A stretch of 64,000 bases of DNA from Bin52 sp965213935 (lineage in GTDB: Bacteria > Pseudomonadota > Alphaproteobacteria > Thalassobaculales > Thalassobaculaceae). Below, one piece after another: positions 7,922 to 15,719 of this stretch. A program made the translations under genes and the position numbers. Positions within the stretch are counted from its first letter, which is position 1, and each line of letters starts with the position of its first letter. The notes under the pieces were generated by a model. The model saw nothing but the letters and a program-made list of their open reading frames with translations. It ran no database searches and was not told where the DNA came from. The stretch spans positions 2,046,001-2,110,000 of the forward strand of contig CBDCAO010000012.1 in the NCBI GenBank assembly GCA_965213935.1, given 5' to 3'.

Positions 7922-8570
7922 TCTGCTGCAGCAGCTGCTGGTGTGCGGCCCGCTCAGCATCGCTCGGCGCCCAGCTTCGCGCCGCCCGCGGACCTGTTGC
8001 CTCGCCGCCCGCCACCACCGGATTCGGAGCTGCGGGCCCGCCCAGGTCAAGTGACTGCTGCCGGCCGCCGCACAGGTGCAGGTACACCTCCGCCAGCAGG
8101 CCCGCGTCCACCAGCGCGCCGTGCTTCGTGCGCGCCGCTGTATCGATCGCGAAACGTCGGCACAGGGCATCAAGGCTCGCCGGCGCTCCCGGAAACCGGG
8201 CCCGGACAAGCTGCAGGGTATCGACAGCGCGGCCCGCATCGAGCAGCGGGCGCCCCGCATCGGCGAGCTCCATGTTGAGGAAGGCAAGGTCGAATGCAGC
8301 ATTGTGAATGACCAGGTCGTCATCGCCGATGAAGGCCAGGAACTCGTCGGCCCGCTCGGCAAAGCTCGGGTGGTCGGCCAGGAATTCGTTTGACAGTCCG
8401 TGGGTCTCGTAGGCTCCCGCCTCGATCTGCCGCTCGGGGTTGAAATAGCAGTGATACTCGCGCCGGGTCGGCACAAGGTTGACCAGCTCGACCGCCCCGA
8501 TCTCCACGATCCGGTGTCCCTGGGATATCTCGAGACCGGTGGTTTCGGTATCGAGCACGATCATCCGCAT
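7893..8570 (-). CDS. dnaQ: DNA polymerase III epsilon subunit (3'-5' proofreading exonuclease)
   Basis: A 225-residue DnaQ homolog. The DEDDh exonuclease motifs are all present: DTETTG (Asp7, Glu9), the ExoII motif in HNAAFDLAFLN and ExoIII HGALVDAGLLAEVY. A C-terminal tail (residues about 175-225) would bind the alpha subunit. It edits replication errors in the pol III core. Two starts are possible: ATG at 8570 (MRMIVLDTE) or ATG at 8564, which overlaps the coaE stop as ATGA. Both leave the catalytic domain whole; the ORF can be extended ten more codons upstream, but that extension is within coaE. Confidence 0.94.
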   Translation of the reverse strand: MRMIVLDTETTGLEISQGHRIVEIGAVELVNLVPTRREYHCYFNPERQIEAGAYETHGLSNEFLADHPSFAERADEFLAFIGDDDLVIHNAAFDLAFLNMELADAGRPLLDAGRAVDTLQLVRARFPGAPASLDALCRRFAIDTAARTKHGALVDAGLLAEVYLHLCGGRQQSLDLGGPAAPNPVVAGGEATGPRAARSWAPSDAERAAHQQLLQQIKDPVWLRD

Positions 8571-9163
8571 CGCGATCTCCTTCTCCTGCCTGCCAGCCAC
8601 CGCGCAAGTTCCCGCCTGGTTGCCGCCAGGCCCAGGCCCGAGTGAATGATGGTGTCCGCACGCCGGCGTTTCGCCCGGTCAGGCATCTGCCGGCTCAGGA
8701 TGTCGGCGAACCGTTGCGGAGTCATTCCCGGCCTTGCCAGCACCCGCTGGCGCTGCAGGTACGCCGGGGCCGTGACCACGAGCACGGTATCGCACACCGT
8801 GTCGCCCCCGCTTTCAAACAGCAACGGGACATCGAGCACCACGATCCGCGAGCGCCGCCTCCTGTGTCTCGCCAGAAACCGGTCCCGATCAGCGCGGACC
8901 AGCGGATGGACGATCGCCTCGAGCTGGCGCAGGCGTCCGGCATTTCCGATTACCAGCGCGCCAAGCCGGTTCCTGTCAATTGCGCCCTCGTTGATTGCGC
9001 CCGGAAAGGCGCGCGCGACAGGCGCCACCGCCGCGCCGCCGCGTGCAAACAGCCGGTGGACACAGGCATCCGCGTCGTGCACCGGGATCCGTGCGCGCCT
9101 GAGCAGCCGCGCAACGGTACTCTTGCCCATGGCAATGGAGCCGGTAAGCCCGACGATCTCCAT
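8561..9163 (-). CDS. coaE: Dephospho-CoA kinase
   Basis: A 200-residue P-loop kinase that performs the last CoA step, phosphorylating the 3'-hydroxyl of dephospho-CoA. The P-loop is GSIAMGKST at 8-16. The substrate segment HDADACVHRLF follows, with DVPLLFESGGD in the middle and the LID-region arginines in SRQMPDRAKRRRAD. It overlaps dnaQ by a few bases. In many alphaproteobacteria aroE lies between maf and coaE; here only a 181-base gap without a recognisable gene separates them. Confidence 0.93.
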   Translation of the reverse strand: MEIVGLTGSIAMGKSTVARLLRRARIPVHDADACVHRLFARGGAAVAPVARAFPGAINEGAIDRNRLGALVIGNAGRLRQLEAIVHPLVRADRDRFLARHRRRRSRIVVLDVPLLFESGGDTVCDTVLVVTAPAYLQRQRVLARPGMTPQRFADILSRQMPDRAKRRRADTIIHSGLGLAATRRELARWLAGRRRRSRCG

Positions 9164-9344
9164 CCCCGGCGCCGCGGTCTATGCCGCTTGCCGAAGCGCG
9201 CTGCGTTTCGGTCCTGTCAGACGGTCTTCGCAGGCGGCCGACGCGCCATGTCCCGACATGTGGTGCGCAGCGCTGTCGTGACGACAGGGGCACGGCAGTC
9301 CCGTCGGGCATGAACAGCCAGGCTCCTTCAACGGTATCATGGCG

Positions 9345-9968
9345 CTATTCCTCGATCATCCGCTGCCGGCGCAGCCAGCCAAGCAGCGGCAACAGCGGCA
9401 GACCCATGATTGTGAACCAGTCACCCTCGACCGCACTGAAGAGGTGACTGCCCGTGCCCTCGAGCCGGTATCCACCCACCGAGCCGGCGAGGTCTCCTGC
9501 GTCTGCAGCAAGGTAACGCTCGAGGAATCGTTCACCAAGCGGTCGCATGGCAAGTCGCGCGGTATCCACCGCCTGCCAGAGCATCTCACCGCCGCGACAC
9601 ACCGTGACTGCGCTCGTGAGGGTGTGACTCGTACCGGCGAGCGCCTCAATCTGGCTGCGCAGTGCTTCGGGTGTCTCCGGCTTGCCCAGCCAACGGCCCT
9701 GGTGCTCGAGAAGCTGGTCGGCTCCCAGCACCACCGCGCCAGGATGGATGCGGCTGACCTGAACGGCCTTGGCCGCGGAAAGGGCGCAGGCGGCAGCCGG
9801 GGTGTCGGCACCCTCGCTTTCGAGTCCCGCGCGCAGTGCGGGCTCGTCGACCTTCGCGGGAACGATGCGGAAGACGAGCCCGGCATTTCGCAGCAGGCGG
9901 GCCCGCGTCGGACTTGCCGAGGCAAGCATCAGGTCGGTCGTTGCGTGTGTCAGTGTCAGTGTCGCCAC
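9345..9968 (-). CDS. Maf-family nucleotide pyrophosphatase
   Basis: A 207-residue Maf/Ham1-fold protein that hydrolyses non-canonical or excess nucleoside triphosphates to monophosphates. Family signatures are LASASPTRARLL near the N-terminus, VDEPALR, the KAVQVSRIHPGAVVLGADQL stretch and GSVGGYRLEGTG. Specificity (dTTP/UTP-type YhdE versus m7GTP-type YceF) is not settled. The start ATG at 9968 lies two bases from the ppsR stop, so the two genes should be co-transcribed. The ppsR-maf pair is the conserved left flank of the alphaproteobacterial origin. Confidence 0.9.
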   Translation of the reverse strand: MATLTLTHATTDLMLASASPTRARLLRNAGLVFRIVPAKVDEPALRAGLESEGADTPAAACALSAAKAVQVSRIHPGAVVLGADQLLEHQGRWLGKPETPEALRSQIEALAGTSHTLTSAVTVCRGGEMLWQAVDTARLAMRPLGERFLERYLAADAGDLAGSVGGYRLEGTGSHLFSAVEGDWFTIMGLPLLPLLGWLRRQRMIEE

Positions 9969-9970
9969 GG

Positions 9971-10792
9971 CTATCCCTCGCGGCCGTGAAAGCGGGCATA
10001 GTGCTGCAGTATTCCGGCAGCCGTCTCCTCGATCGATCGACGCGTGACATCAATAACCGGCCATCTCTCCGCGTGAAACAGCCGGCGCGCCGCTGTCACC
10101 TCCTGGCGCACGGTCTCGAGATCGACATAGTCGCTTCCCTGTTCCTGTCTGAGCATGAGCATGCGGTTTCGCCGCAGCTGTGTCAGCCTGACCGGATCGT
10201 TGGTCAGGCCCACGATCAGGCGTCCGCGCACCGCCCGGATCTGTGGCGGCAGCGGCATCCCGGAGACCAGGGGCACGTTCGCGACCTTGTAGCCCCGGTT
10301 GGCCAGGTAGAGTGCTGTCGGCGTCTTCGATGTCCGGGATACGCCAAGCAGGATGATGTCCGCCGCATCCAGACTATCGAGCAGCTGTCCATCGTCGTGG
10401 GTGAGCGTGTAGTCCATCGCCTCGATCCGCTCGAAATACGCGGCATCCAGGCGGTGTTGCCGGCCGGGGCGGCCTTCGCTTTCCACCCCCAGGTACTCGG
10501 CCAGGGCATGCAGAACCTGGTCGAGAACCGGGACGCACGGTACCTGCAGGCGCTGACACCCGTCCTCGAGACGCCGGCACAGGGTCTTGTCGACGATGGT
10601 GTAGAGAACCGGTCCGGGATAGGATTCGACTGCGGCAAGGATCCGGTCGACATGTTCGCCGGAACGAACCAGCGACCAGACATGCTCGGTGGCCCGCACC
10701 CCCTGGAACTGGACCATGCACGCACGCACGACCTGGTGGTTTGTCTCCCCTGTCGCGTCCGATACAAGGTGAATGTGAATCCGCGTCGACAT
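9971..10792 (-). CDS. ppsR: Pyruvate,phosphate/water dikinase regulatory protein (DUF299; RP001 type)
   Basis: A 273-residue DUF299 protein: a bifunctional kinase/phosphorylase that regulates PEP synthase or pyruvate phosphate dikinase by ADP-dependent phosphorylation. It begins IHIHLVSDATGETNHQV, and its P-loop is GVSRTSKT (150-157), followed by the conserved SGMPLPPQI and GLTNDP. No dikinase gene is in the window. This is the homolog of the gene called RP001 in Rickettsia and the first gene left of the origin in Caulobacter, so its position next to hemE supports the origin call. Confidence 0.93.
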   Translation of the reverse strand: MSTRIHIHLVSDATGETNHQVVRACMVQFQGVRATEHVWSLVRSGEHVDRILAAVESYPGPVLYTIVDKTLCRRLEDGCQRLQVPCVPVLDQVLHALAEYLGVESEGRPGRQHRLDAAYFERIEAMDYTLTHDDGQLLDSLDAADIILLGVSRTSKTPTALYLANRGYKVANVPLVSGMPLPPQIRAVRGRLIVGLTNDPVRLTQLRRNRMLMLRQEQGSDYVDLETVRQEVTAARRLFHAERWPVIDVTRRSIEETAAGILQHYARFHGREG

Positions 10793-10825
10793 CGACTCCG
10801 CACCAGGACCAGGGGCAGAACGGTT

Positions 10826-10834
10826 TGTGGAAAA
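10826..10834 (-). promoter_or_regulatory. DnaA box (TTTTCCACA)
   Basis: The plus strand reads TGTGGAAAA, so the minus strand reads TTTTCCACA, one of the standard DnaA 9-mers (TTWTNCACA). Confidence 0.7.
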
Positions 10835-10927
10835 AACGGCAGTCTTGTTTACCGTTGGCGGGAATACTCACGGTTTTCCCGGCGCCTCTCATCTTCGGAA
10901 TTGGCAAAATACCGTGATTTCACGACC

Positions 10928-10936
10928 TGTGGAAAA
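10928..10936 (-). promoter_or_regulatory. DnaA box (TTTTCCACA)
   Basis: A second exact TTTTCCACA on the minus strand, in the same orientation as the box 102 bases to its left. Confidence 0.7.
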
Positions 10937-11041
10937 TCGCGCACCGTATCTGCCGCACCGGTTCCGCTGCCCGGTCCCGCCGGCAATCCGGTCCCGCCAT
11001 CGTCTGTGAACATTTCCTGAAAAACCTGTTCGTTCATGCAG

Positions 11042-11050
11042 TTTTCCACT
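11042..11050 (+). promoter_or_regulatory. Near-consensus DnaA box (TTTTCCACT)
   Basis: TTTTCCACT differs from the box consensus only in the last base and is inverted relative to the other two. It borders the AT-rich stretch in front of hemE, a typical place for the box nearest the unwinding element. Confidence 0.5.
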
Positions 11051-11117
11051 ACTCAACGCCCTTCAAAACAACAGTCATATCCAAGTATATTCCATATATG
11101 GATTGAAAGGGACGTGT

Positions 11118-12152
11118 GTGTGTGAACCTCTGATGCTCCAGGCACTGGCCGGAGTCCGAACCTCCCGGCCACCGTTCTGGCTCATGCGCCAGGCAGGCAG
11201 GTACCTTCCGGAATACCGTGCGTTGCGTGCAAGGCGGGAGACGTTTCTCGAACTGTGCCTCGATCCGGAACTGGCGACCGAGGTCACCCTGCAACCGGTG
11301 CGCCGGTTCGGCCCGGATGCCGCCATCCTGTTCTCCGATATCCTGGTCATCCCGGTCCTGCTCGGCCAGGACGTCCGGTTCGTGGAGGGCACAGGACCCG
11401 TTCTGGATGCGATCGAAGACGTGAACGATCTTGACCCGCTGCCCGCACGCATGAGCGCATCACGGATCGCTCCGGTCTACGAGACCGCCGCACGGGTGCG
11501 CGCGGCGCTTCCCGACGAGGTGGTGCTGATCGGATTTGCCGGGGCTCCGTGGACTGTTGCGACCTACATGGTCGAGGGAGGGAGCAGCCGGGACTACCTG
11601 CGCACCAGGCGGTGGCTCTATGCCGATCCCGATGGGTTTTCCGCACTGATTGCGGTGCTGGTAGAGGCGACCATCGCCCATCTCGACGCCCAGATCGAGG
11701 CAGGCGCCCAGGTTGTCAAGCTGTTCGACAGCTGGGCCGGGATCCTGGCCCCGCGCGCCTTCGAGCGATGGTGCATCACTCCAACCAGGAGCATCGTTTC
11801 GGAGCTGCACCGGCGTCATCCGGACGTGCCCGTGATCGGTTTCCCGCGAGGTGCAGGCGCCGGGTACGCGGAATTTGCGCGCAGTTCCGGGGTCGATGCG
11901 GTGGCGATCGACACCTCGGTTCCGCCTGCCTGGGCCGCGCGGGTCCTGCAGCCGCTGGTACCGGTACAGGGCAATCTCGACCCCGCGGCCCTGGTTGCGG
12001 GAGGCGAGGGCCTGGCCACCGAGGTGCGTGCGATTACCCGCGCCCTGTCCCGCGGCGCGCATATCTTCAATCTCGGCCACGGCGTGTTACCCGCAACGCC
12101 GCCCGAACACGTCGGCGAGCTGGCTGAACTGCTCAGGTCAGGAAGGGTCTAG
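11118..12152 (+). CDS. hemE: Uroporphyrinogen decarboxylase
   Basis: A 344-residue HemE that removes four carboxyl groups from uroporphyrinogen III to give coproporphyrinogen III in haem synthesis. The invariant N-terminal segment LMRQAGRYLPEY (22-33) carries the catalytic arginine. FSDILVIP holds the catalytic aspartate, and NLGHGVLP lies near the C-terminus. I prefer the GTG at 11118: AAAGGGA at 11106-11112 is a good ribosome-binding site five bases upstream, and the protein then begins VCEPLMLQALAG like its relatives. A TTG at 11103 is the alternative. hemH, often next to hemE in alphaproteobacteria, is not here. Confidence 0.94.
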   Translation: MCEPLMLQALAGVRTSRPPFWLMRQAGRYLPEYRALRARRETFLELCLDPELATEVTLQPVRRFGPDAAILFSDILVIPVLLGQDVRFVEGTGPVLDAIEDVNDLDPLPARMSASRIAPVYETAARVRAALPDEVVLIGFAGAPWTVATYMVEGGSSRDYLRTRRWLYADPDGFSALIAVLVEATIAHLDAQIEAGAQVVKLFDSWAGILAPRAFERWCITPTRSIVSELHRRHPDVPVIGFPRGAGAGYAEFARSSGVDAVAIDTSVPPAWAARVLQPLVPVQGNLDPAALVAGGEGLATEVRAITRALSRGAHIFNLGHGVLPATPPEHVGELAELLRSGRV

Positions 12153-12161
12153 GAGCCACGG

Positions 12162-12596
12162 ATGGCCGAGTTCTACCCATGGATCAAGGCAGCGCACGTC
12201 ATCAGCGTGATGGCGTGGATGGCGGGCATGCTCTACCTGCCACGCCTTTTCGTCTACCACGCCGACGCCGCGCCCGGTTCGGAGCTGTCGGAGACACTGA
12301 AGGTGATGGAGCACCGGCTGCTGCGGCTCATCATCAACCCGGCGATGATCGCGAGTTTCCTGTTCGGCATGTGGATGCTGCTGCTCGACACGGCCCTGCT
12401 CGAACAGCCGTGGATGTGGGCCAAGCTTCTGGCGTTGATGGGCCTGACAGGGGTGCACGGCGCGCTGGCGCGCTGGCGCCGGTTCTTCGCACGCGACGCC
12501 AACATGCTGCCGGCCCGCACGTACAGGATCGTCAACGAGCTCCCGACGCTGCTGATGGCGATCATCGTCATCCTGGTGATCGTCCGGCCGTTCTGA
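12162..12596 (+). CDS. hemJ: Protoporphyrinogen IX oxidase HemJ (CopD-like)
   Basis: A 144-residue inner-membrane protein with four hydrophobic segments. It begins with the family signature WIKAAHVISVMAWMAGMLYLP, containing the conserved histidine. The conserved MEHRLLRLIINPAMI segment follows and the C-terminal helix ends LVIVRPF. HemJ oxidises protoporphyrinogen to protoporphyrin, the penultimate step of haem synthesis, in bacteria lacking HemG or HemY. It follows hemE by nine bases and precedes rho, the conserved alphaproteobacterial order. Confidence 0.9.
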   Translation: MAEFYPWIKAAHVISVMAWMAGMLYLPRLFVYHADAAPGSELSETLKVMEHRLLRLIINPAMIASFLFGMWMLLLDTALLEQPWMWAKLLALMGLTGVHGALARWRRFFARDANMLPARTYRIVNELPTLLMAIIVILVIVRPF

Positions 12597-12643
12597 AACC
12601 GGCTCGGGAGGACCCCTGCTGGCGGGCCGCGGCAGAATAGGAT

Positions 12644-12673
12644 TTGACACCCGCGCCGATGATTGGGTAGACA
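12644..12673 (+). promoter_or_regulatory. Possible rho promoter with about 100-base leader
   Basis: A perfect -35 TTGACA at 12644-12649 is followed 18 bases later by a weak -10 TAGACA at 12668-12673. Transcription from here would leave a leader of about 95 bases before the rho ATG. rho genes are often autoregulated through such leaders, but I see no definite attenuator. Confidence 0.4.
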
Positions 12674-12775
12674 GCGAACGGTCAGGCGTCTTTTGGAACC
12701 ATCGCACCTGCGTGCGCCCATCTCCCGGCCTGTCCTTCCCGACCTTGCCCTGCCGCTTTCACAAAGCTGGGTGTC

Positions 12776-14035
12776 ATGCACCTCCAGGAACTCAAGACCA
12801 AATCGCCATCGGACCTTCTTGCCTACGCGGAAGATCTCGAGATCGAGAACGCAAGCTCCCTGCGAAAGCAGGCGATGATGTTCGCGATCCTCAAGCAGCT
12901 TGCGGAAAATGAAGTCCCGATCTATGGCGCCGGCGTTCTCGAAACGCTGTCCGACGGGTTCGGTTTCCTGCGTTCGCCGGAATCCAACTACCTGCCGGGG
13001 CCCGACGACATCTATGTCTCGCCCAGCCAGGTCCGTCGGTTCGGACTGCGCACCGGCGACACGGTGGAGGGACAGATCCGAGCGCCCAAGGACGGCGAGC
13101 GCTACTTCGCGTTGCTCAAGGTCAACAAGATCAACTTCGAGGACCTGGAGGTTGTCCGGCACCGAATCAACTTCGACAACCTGACACCTCTTTACCCGGA
13201 CGAGCGGCTGGTGCTTGAGATCGAGTCGAAATCGCGCTCGAGCGACCAGACCTGCCGGGTCATAGACCTGATTTCACCGATCGGAAAGGGACAGCGTGCC
13301 CTGGTGGTCGCACCGCCGCGGACCGGAAAGACGGTGATGTTGCAGAACATCGCCACGTCGATCGCGCGCAATCACCCGGAAGTGTACCTCATCGTGCTGC
13401 TGATCGACGAGCGGCCGGAGGAAGTCACCGACATGGACCGCACGGTCAAGGGAGAGGTGATCAGCTCCACTTTCGACGAGCCTGCGAGCCGCCACGTCCA
13501 GGTTGCGGAAATGGTGATCGAGAAGGCCAAGCGTCTGGTCGAACACCGCCGCGACGTCGTGATTCTGCTGGACTCGATCACCCGGCTTGCGCGGGCCTAC
13601 AACACGGTGGTGCCGTCATCCGGCAAGGTGCTCACCGGCGGTGTCGACGCCAATGCGCTGCAGCGGCCCAAACGGTTCTTCGGCGCCGCCCGCAACATCG
13701 AGGAAGGCGGTTCGCTGTCGATCATCGCGACCGCGCTGATCGATACCGGCTCACGCATGGACGAGGTGATCTTCGAGGAATTCAAGGGAACCGGCAATTC
13801 CGAGATCATCCTTGACCGGAAGCTGACGGACAAGCGCACCTTCCCGACCATTGACATCACCCGTTCGGGGACGCGCAAGGAAGAGCTGCTGGTGGACAAG
13901 GCGACGCTGTCAAAGATGTGGGTGCTGCGCCGCATTCTCACCCAGATGGGAACGGTGGACGCCATGGAATTCCTGCTCGACAAGCTGAAGACATCCAAGA
14001 GCAACCAGGATTTCTTCACAGTCATGAATTCCTGA
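12776..14035 (+). CDS. rho: Transcription termination factor Rho
   Basis: A 419-residue hexameric RNA helicase/ATPase that terminates transcription. The N-terminal Rho_N helices begin MHLQELKTKSPSDL. The cold-shock-type RNA-binding domain has DGFGFLRSPESNYLPGPDDIYVSPSQ (as two segments). The ATPase core has Walker A APPRTGKT (Lys185), LLIDERPEEVTDM, the Q-loop region around GGVDANALQRPKRFFGAARN and ITRSGTRKEELL. Length is standard. It follows hemJ after 179 non-coding bases. Confidence 0.98.
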   Translation: MHLQELKTKSPSDLLAYAEDLEIENASSLRKQAMMFAILKQLAENEVPIYGAGVLETLSDGFGFLRSPESNYLPGPDDIYVSPSQVRRFGLRTGDTVEGQIRAPKDGERYFALLKVNKINFEDLEVVRHRINFDNLTPLYPDERLVLEIESKSRSSDQTCRVIDLISPIGKGQRALVVAPPRTGKTVMLQNIATSIARNHPEVYLIVLLIDERPEEVTDMDRTVKGEVISSTFDEPASRHVQVAEMVIEKAKRLVEHRRDVVILLDSITRLARAYNTVVPSSGKVLTGGVDANALQRPKRFFGAARNIEEGGSLSIIATALIDTGSRMDEVIFEEFKGTGNSEIILDRKLTDKRTFPTIDITRSGTRKEELLVDKATLSKMWVLRRILTQMGTVDAMEFLLDKLKTSKSNQDFFTVMNS

Positions 14036-14065
14036 CGCCGAACATCCAACCTGCAGGGCCGGCAC

Positions 14066-15064
14066 ATGAACCGGATATTCTCGGGCATCCAGCCATCGGG
14101 AAACCTCCAGCTCGGCAACTACCTGGGCGCGATCCGTAACTGGGCCAGAATGCAGGACAGCCACGAGTGCATCTACTGCGTGGTCGATCTGCATGCGATC
14201 ACGGTGCCCCAGGACCCGGCGGAGCTGAGGAAGGCGACCCGCGAGGTAGCTGCCGGCGTTATCGCCGGCGGCGTCGATCCCGAGCGCTCGGTGATTTTCA
14301 TACAAAGCCAGGTTTCCGAACATGCCGAACTGGCGTGGATCCTCAACTGCGTCGCCAGGCTCGGCTGGCTCAACCGCATGACCCAGTTCAAGGACAAGGC
14401 GGGTGCCGACCGCGACGGCGCCACGGTCGGGTTGTACACCTACCCGGTCCTGCAGGCAGCCGACGTCCTCGCCTACAAGGCAACCGATGTTCCGGTCGGC
14501 GAAGACCAGAAACAGCATATCGAGCTTGCCCGGGACATCGCCCAGGCCTTCAATTCCATGTTCGCCACCGACTACTTCCCGCTGCCGGAGCCGCGCATCC
14601 AGCCCGAGGCCGCCCGGATCATGAGCCTGCGCGACGGCACCCGGAAGATGAGCAAGTCCGATCCGTCGGACTACTCCCGCATCAACATGACCGACGGCGC
14701 GGACCTGATCGCCCGCAAGATCAGGCGCGCGAAGACCGACCCCGCCCCGCTTCCCGATCACGCCGATGCGCTCGAGAGCCGCCCGGAAGCCCGGAACCTG
14801 GTCACAATCTACGCGGCGCTCGCCGAGGTGCCGCAGGAGACCGTTGTCGAGCGATTTGCCGGAAAGGGGTTCGGGGCCTTCAAGTCGGAACTCGCCGATC
14901 TCGCCGTCGCCGTTCTCGGACCGATTGGCGAGGAGATGCAGCGTCTGGTGGCAGCGCCCGACGAGGTTGATGCGATCCTGAAGCGCGGCAATGCCCGGGC
15001 GCGCGAGATTGCCGGACCGATCGTCCGTGCGGCACAGGACATCGTCGGGTTCCACCGGGCGTAA
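14066..15064 (+). CDS. trpS: Tryptophanyl-tRNA synthetase
   Basis: A 332-residue class Ic synthetase that charges tRNA-Trp. It begins IFSGIQPSGNLQLGNYLGAI, in which the HIGH-type signature appears as QLGN. The middle has GLYTYPVLQAADVLAYKA and VGEDQKQHIELARDIA, which bind tryptophan, and the KMSKS loop is intact at 194-198. The ATG at 14066 lies 30 bases after rho. In many alphaproteobacteria murJ precedes trpS; it is not present here. Confidence 0.96.
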   Translation: MNRIFSGIQPSGNLQLGNYLGAIRNWARMQDSHECIYCVVDLHAITVPQDPAELRKATREVAAGVIAGGVDPERSVIFIQSQVSEHAELAWILNCVARLGWLNRMTQFKDKAGADRDGATVGLYTYPVLQAADVLAYKATDVPVGEDQKQHIELARDIAQAFNSMFATDYFPLPEPRIQPEAARIMSLRDGTRKMSKSDPSDYSRINMTDGADLIARKIRRAKTDPAPLPDHADALESRPEARNLVTIYAALAEVPQETVVERFAGKGFGAFKSELADLAVAVLGPIGEEMQRLVAAPDEVDAILKRGNARAREIAGPIVRAAQDIVGFHRA

Positions 15065-15138
15065 CGCCTTGAATTCGACGGCAGCTCCTGTCACACTGGT
15101 TACAGGTTTCGCTGCGCATGTCGGGGAGCAGGACAGTC

Positions 15139-15708
15139 ATGTTCATCCAGACGGAAGAGACCCCGAATCCGGCCACGCTGAAATTCCTGCCGGGCCGTAC
15201 GGTCCTTGGCAACGGCAGCGTCGACTACCGGTCGATCGAGGAAACCGAACATTCTCCGCTCGCCCAGGCGCTGTTCACCATTGACGGCGTGACCAGCGTG
15301 TTTCTTGCCGACGACTTTCTGACCGTGGGCAAGCGCGACGACAAGGACTGGCGGCTGATGAAGCCGGTGGTTCTCGGAGCCATCATGGAGCATTTCACCC
15401 GTGGCCGGCCGGTGGTGACCGACACGGTGGATGCAGCCGGCGACACGGATGAACACGACAGCGAAGTCGTCGCGAAGATCAAGGAACTGCTTTACACACG
15501 CGTCCGGCCGGCGGTGGCCCAGGACGGCGGCGACATCGTGTTCGAGGCGTTCGAGGACGGAATCGTCACCCTCCAGATGCGCGGCGCCTGTGCCGGCTGC
15601 CCGAGCTCCACGGCCACGCTCAAGATGGGTATCGAGAACATGCTCCGGCACTACATTCCAGAAGTCAGGGAGGTGCGTGCCGCAGGGCTCGAGTACGCGC
15701 CCTGGTAA
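15139..15708 (+). CDS. NifU-like iron-sulfur scaffold/carrier protein (NFU1/NfuA type)
   Basis: A 189-residue protein with an N-terminal Nfu_N domain (MFIQTEETPNPATLKFLPG, then SPLAQALFTIDGVTSVFLADDFLTV) and a C-terminal NifU domain carrying Cys151 and Cys154 in GACAGCPSS. These two cysteines bridge a [4Fe-4S] cluster between monomers for delivery to client enzymes, as in mitochondrial NFU1. I start at the ATG at 15139 because MFIQTEETPNP is the conserved N-terminus; an in-frame ATG seven codons upstream is possible. It follows trpS by 74 bases. Confidence 0.93.
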   Translation: MFIQTEETPNPATLKFLPGRTVLGNGSVDYRSIEETEHSPLAQALFTIDGVTSVFLADDFLTVGKRDDKDWRLMKPVVLGAIMEHFTRGRPVVTDTVDAAGDTDEHDSEVVAKIKELLYTRVRPAVAQDGGDIVFEAFEDGIVTLQMRGACAGCPSSTATLKMGIENMLRHYIPEVREVRAAGLEYAPW

Positions 15709-15719
15709 GCCGGTAGCGA

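Larger units (their letters stand above)
10793..11117. other. Probable chromosomal replication origin (oriC)
   Basis: A 325-base gap between the divergent genes ppsR (leftward) and hemE (rightward), the same place where the Caulobacter Cori and Rickettsia origin lie. It contains two exact TTTTCCACA DnaA-box-like 9-mers, one near match TTTTCCACT and one weak ATGTTCACA. An AT-rich stretch (about 11060-11105, including AGTATATTCCATATATG), distinctly lower in GC than the surroundings, could be the unwinding element and overlaps the hemE promoter. Gene direction switches here: nearly all genes from 2 to 10.8 kb point left and nearly all from 11.1 to 40.3 kb point right. No TTAA-N7-TTAA CtrA site was seen. 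Confidence 0.78.

Noticed and set aside
11005..11013. Fourth DnaA box (ATGTTCACA on the minus strand)
   Set aside because: Two mismatches to the consensus; mentioned with the origin but not listed as a box.
10793..11117. CtrA-binding sites in the origin
   Set aside because: No TTAA-N7-TTAA was found on either strand.
15118..15138. Earlier ATG for the nfuA-like gene
   Set aside because: The seven extra residues are not conserved, while MFIQTEETPNP is the family N-terminus.
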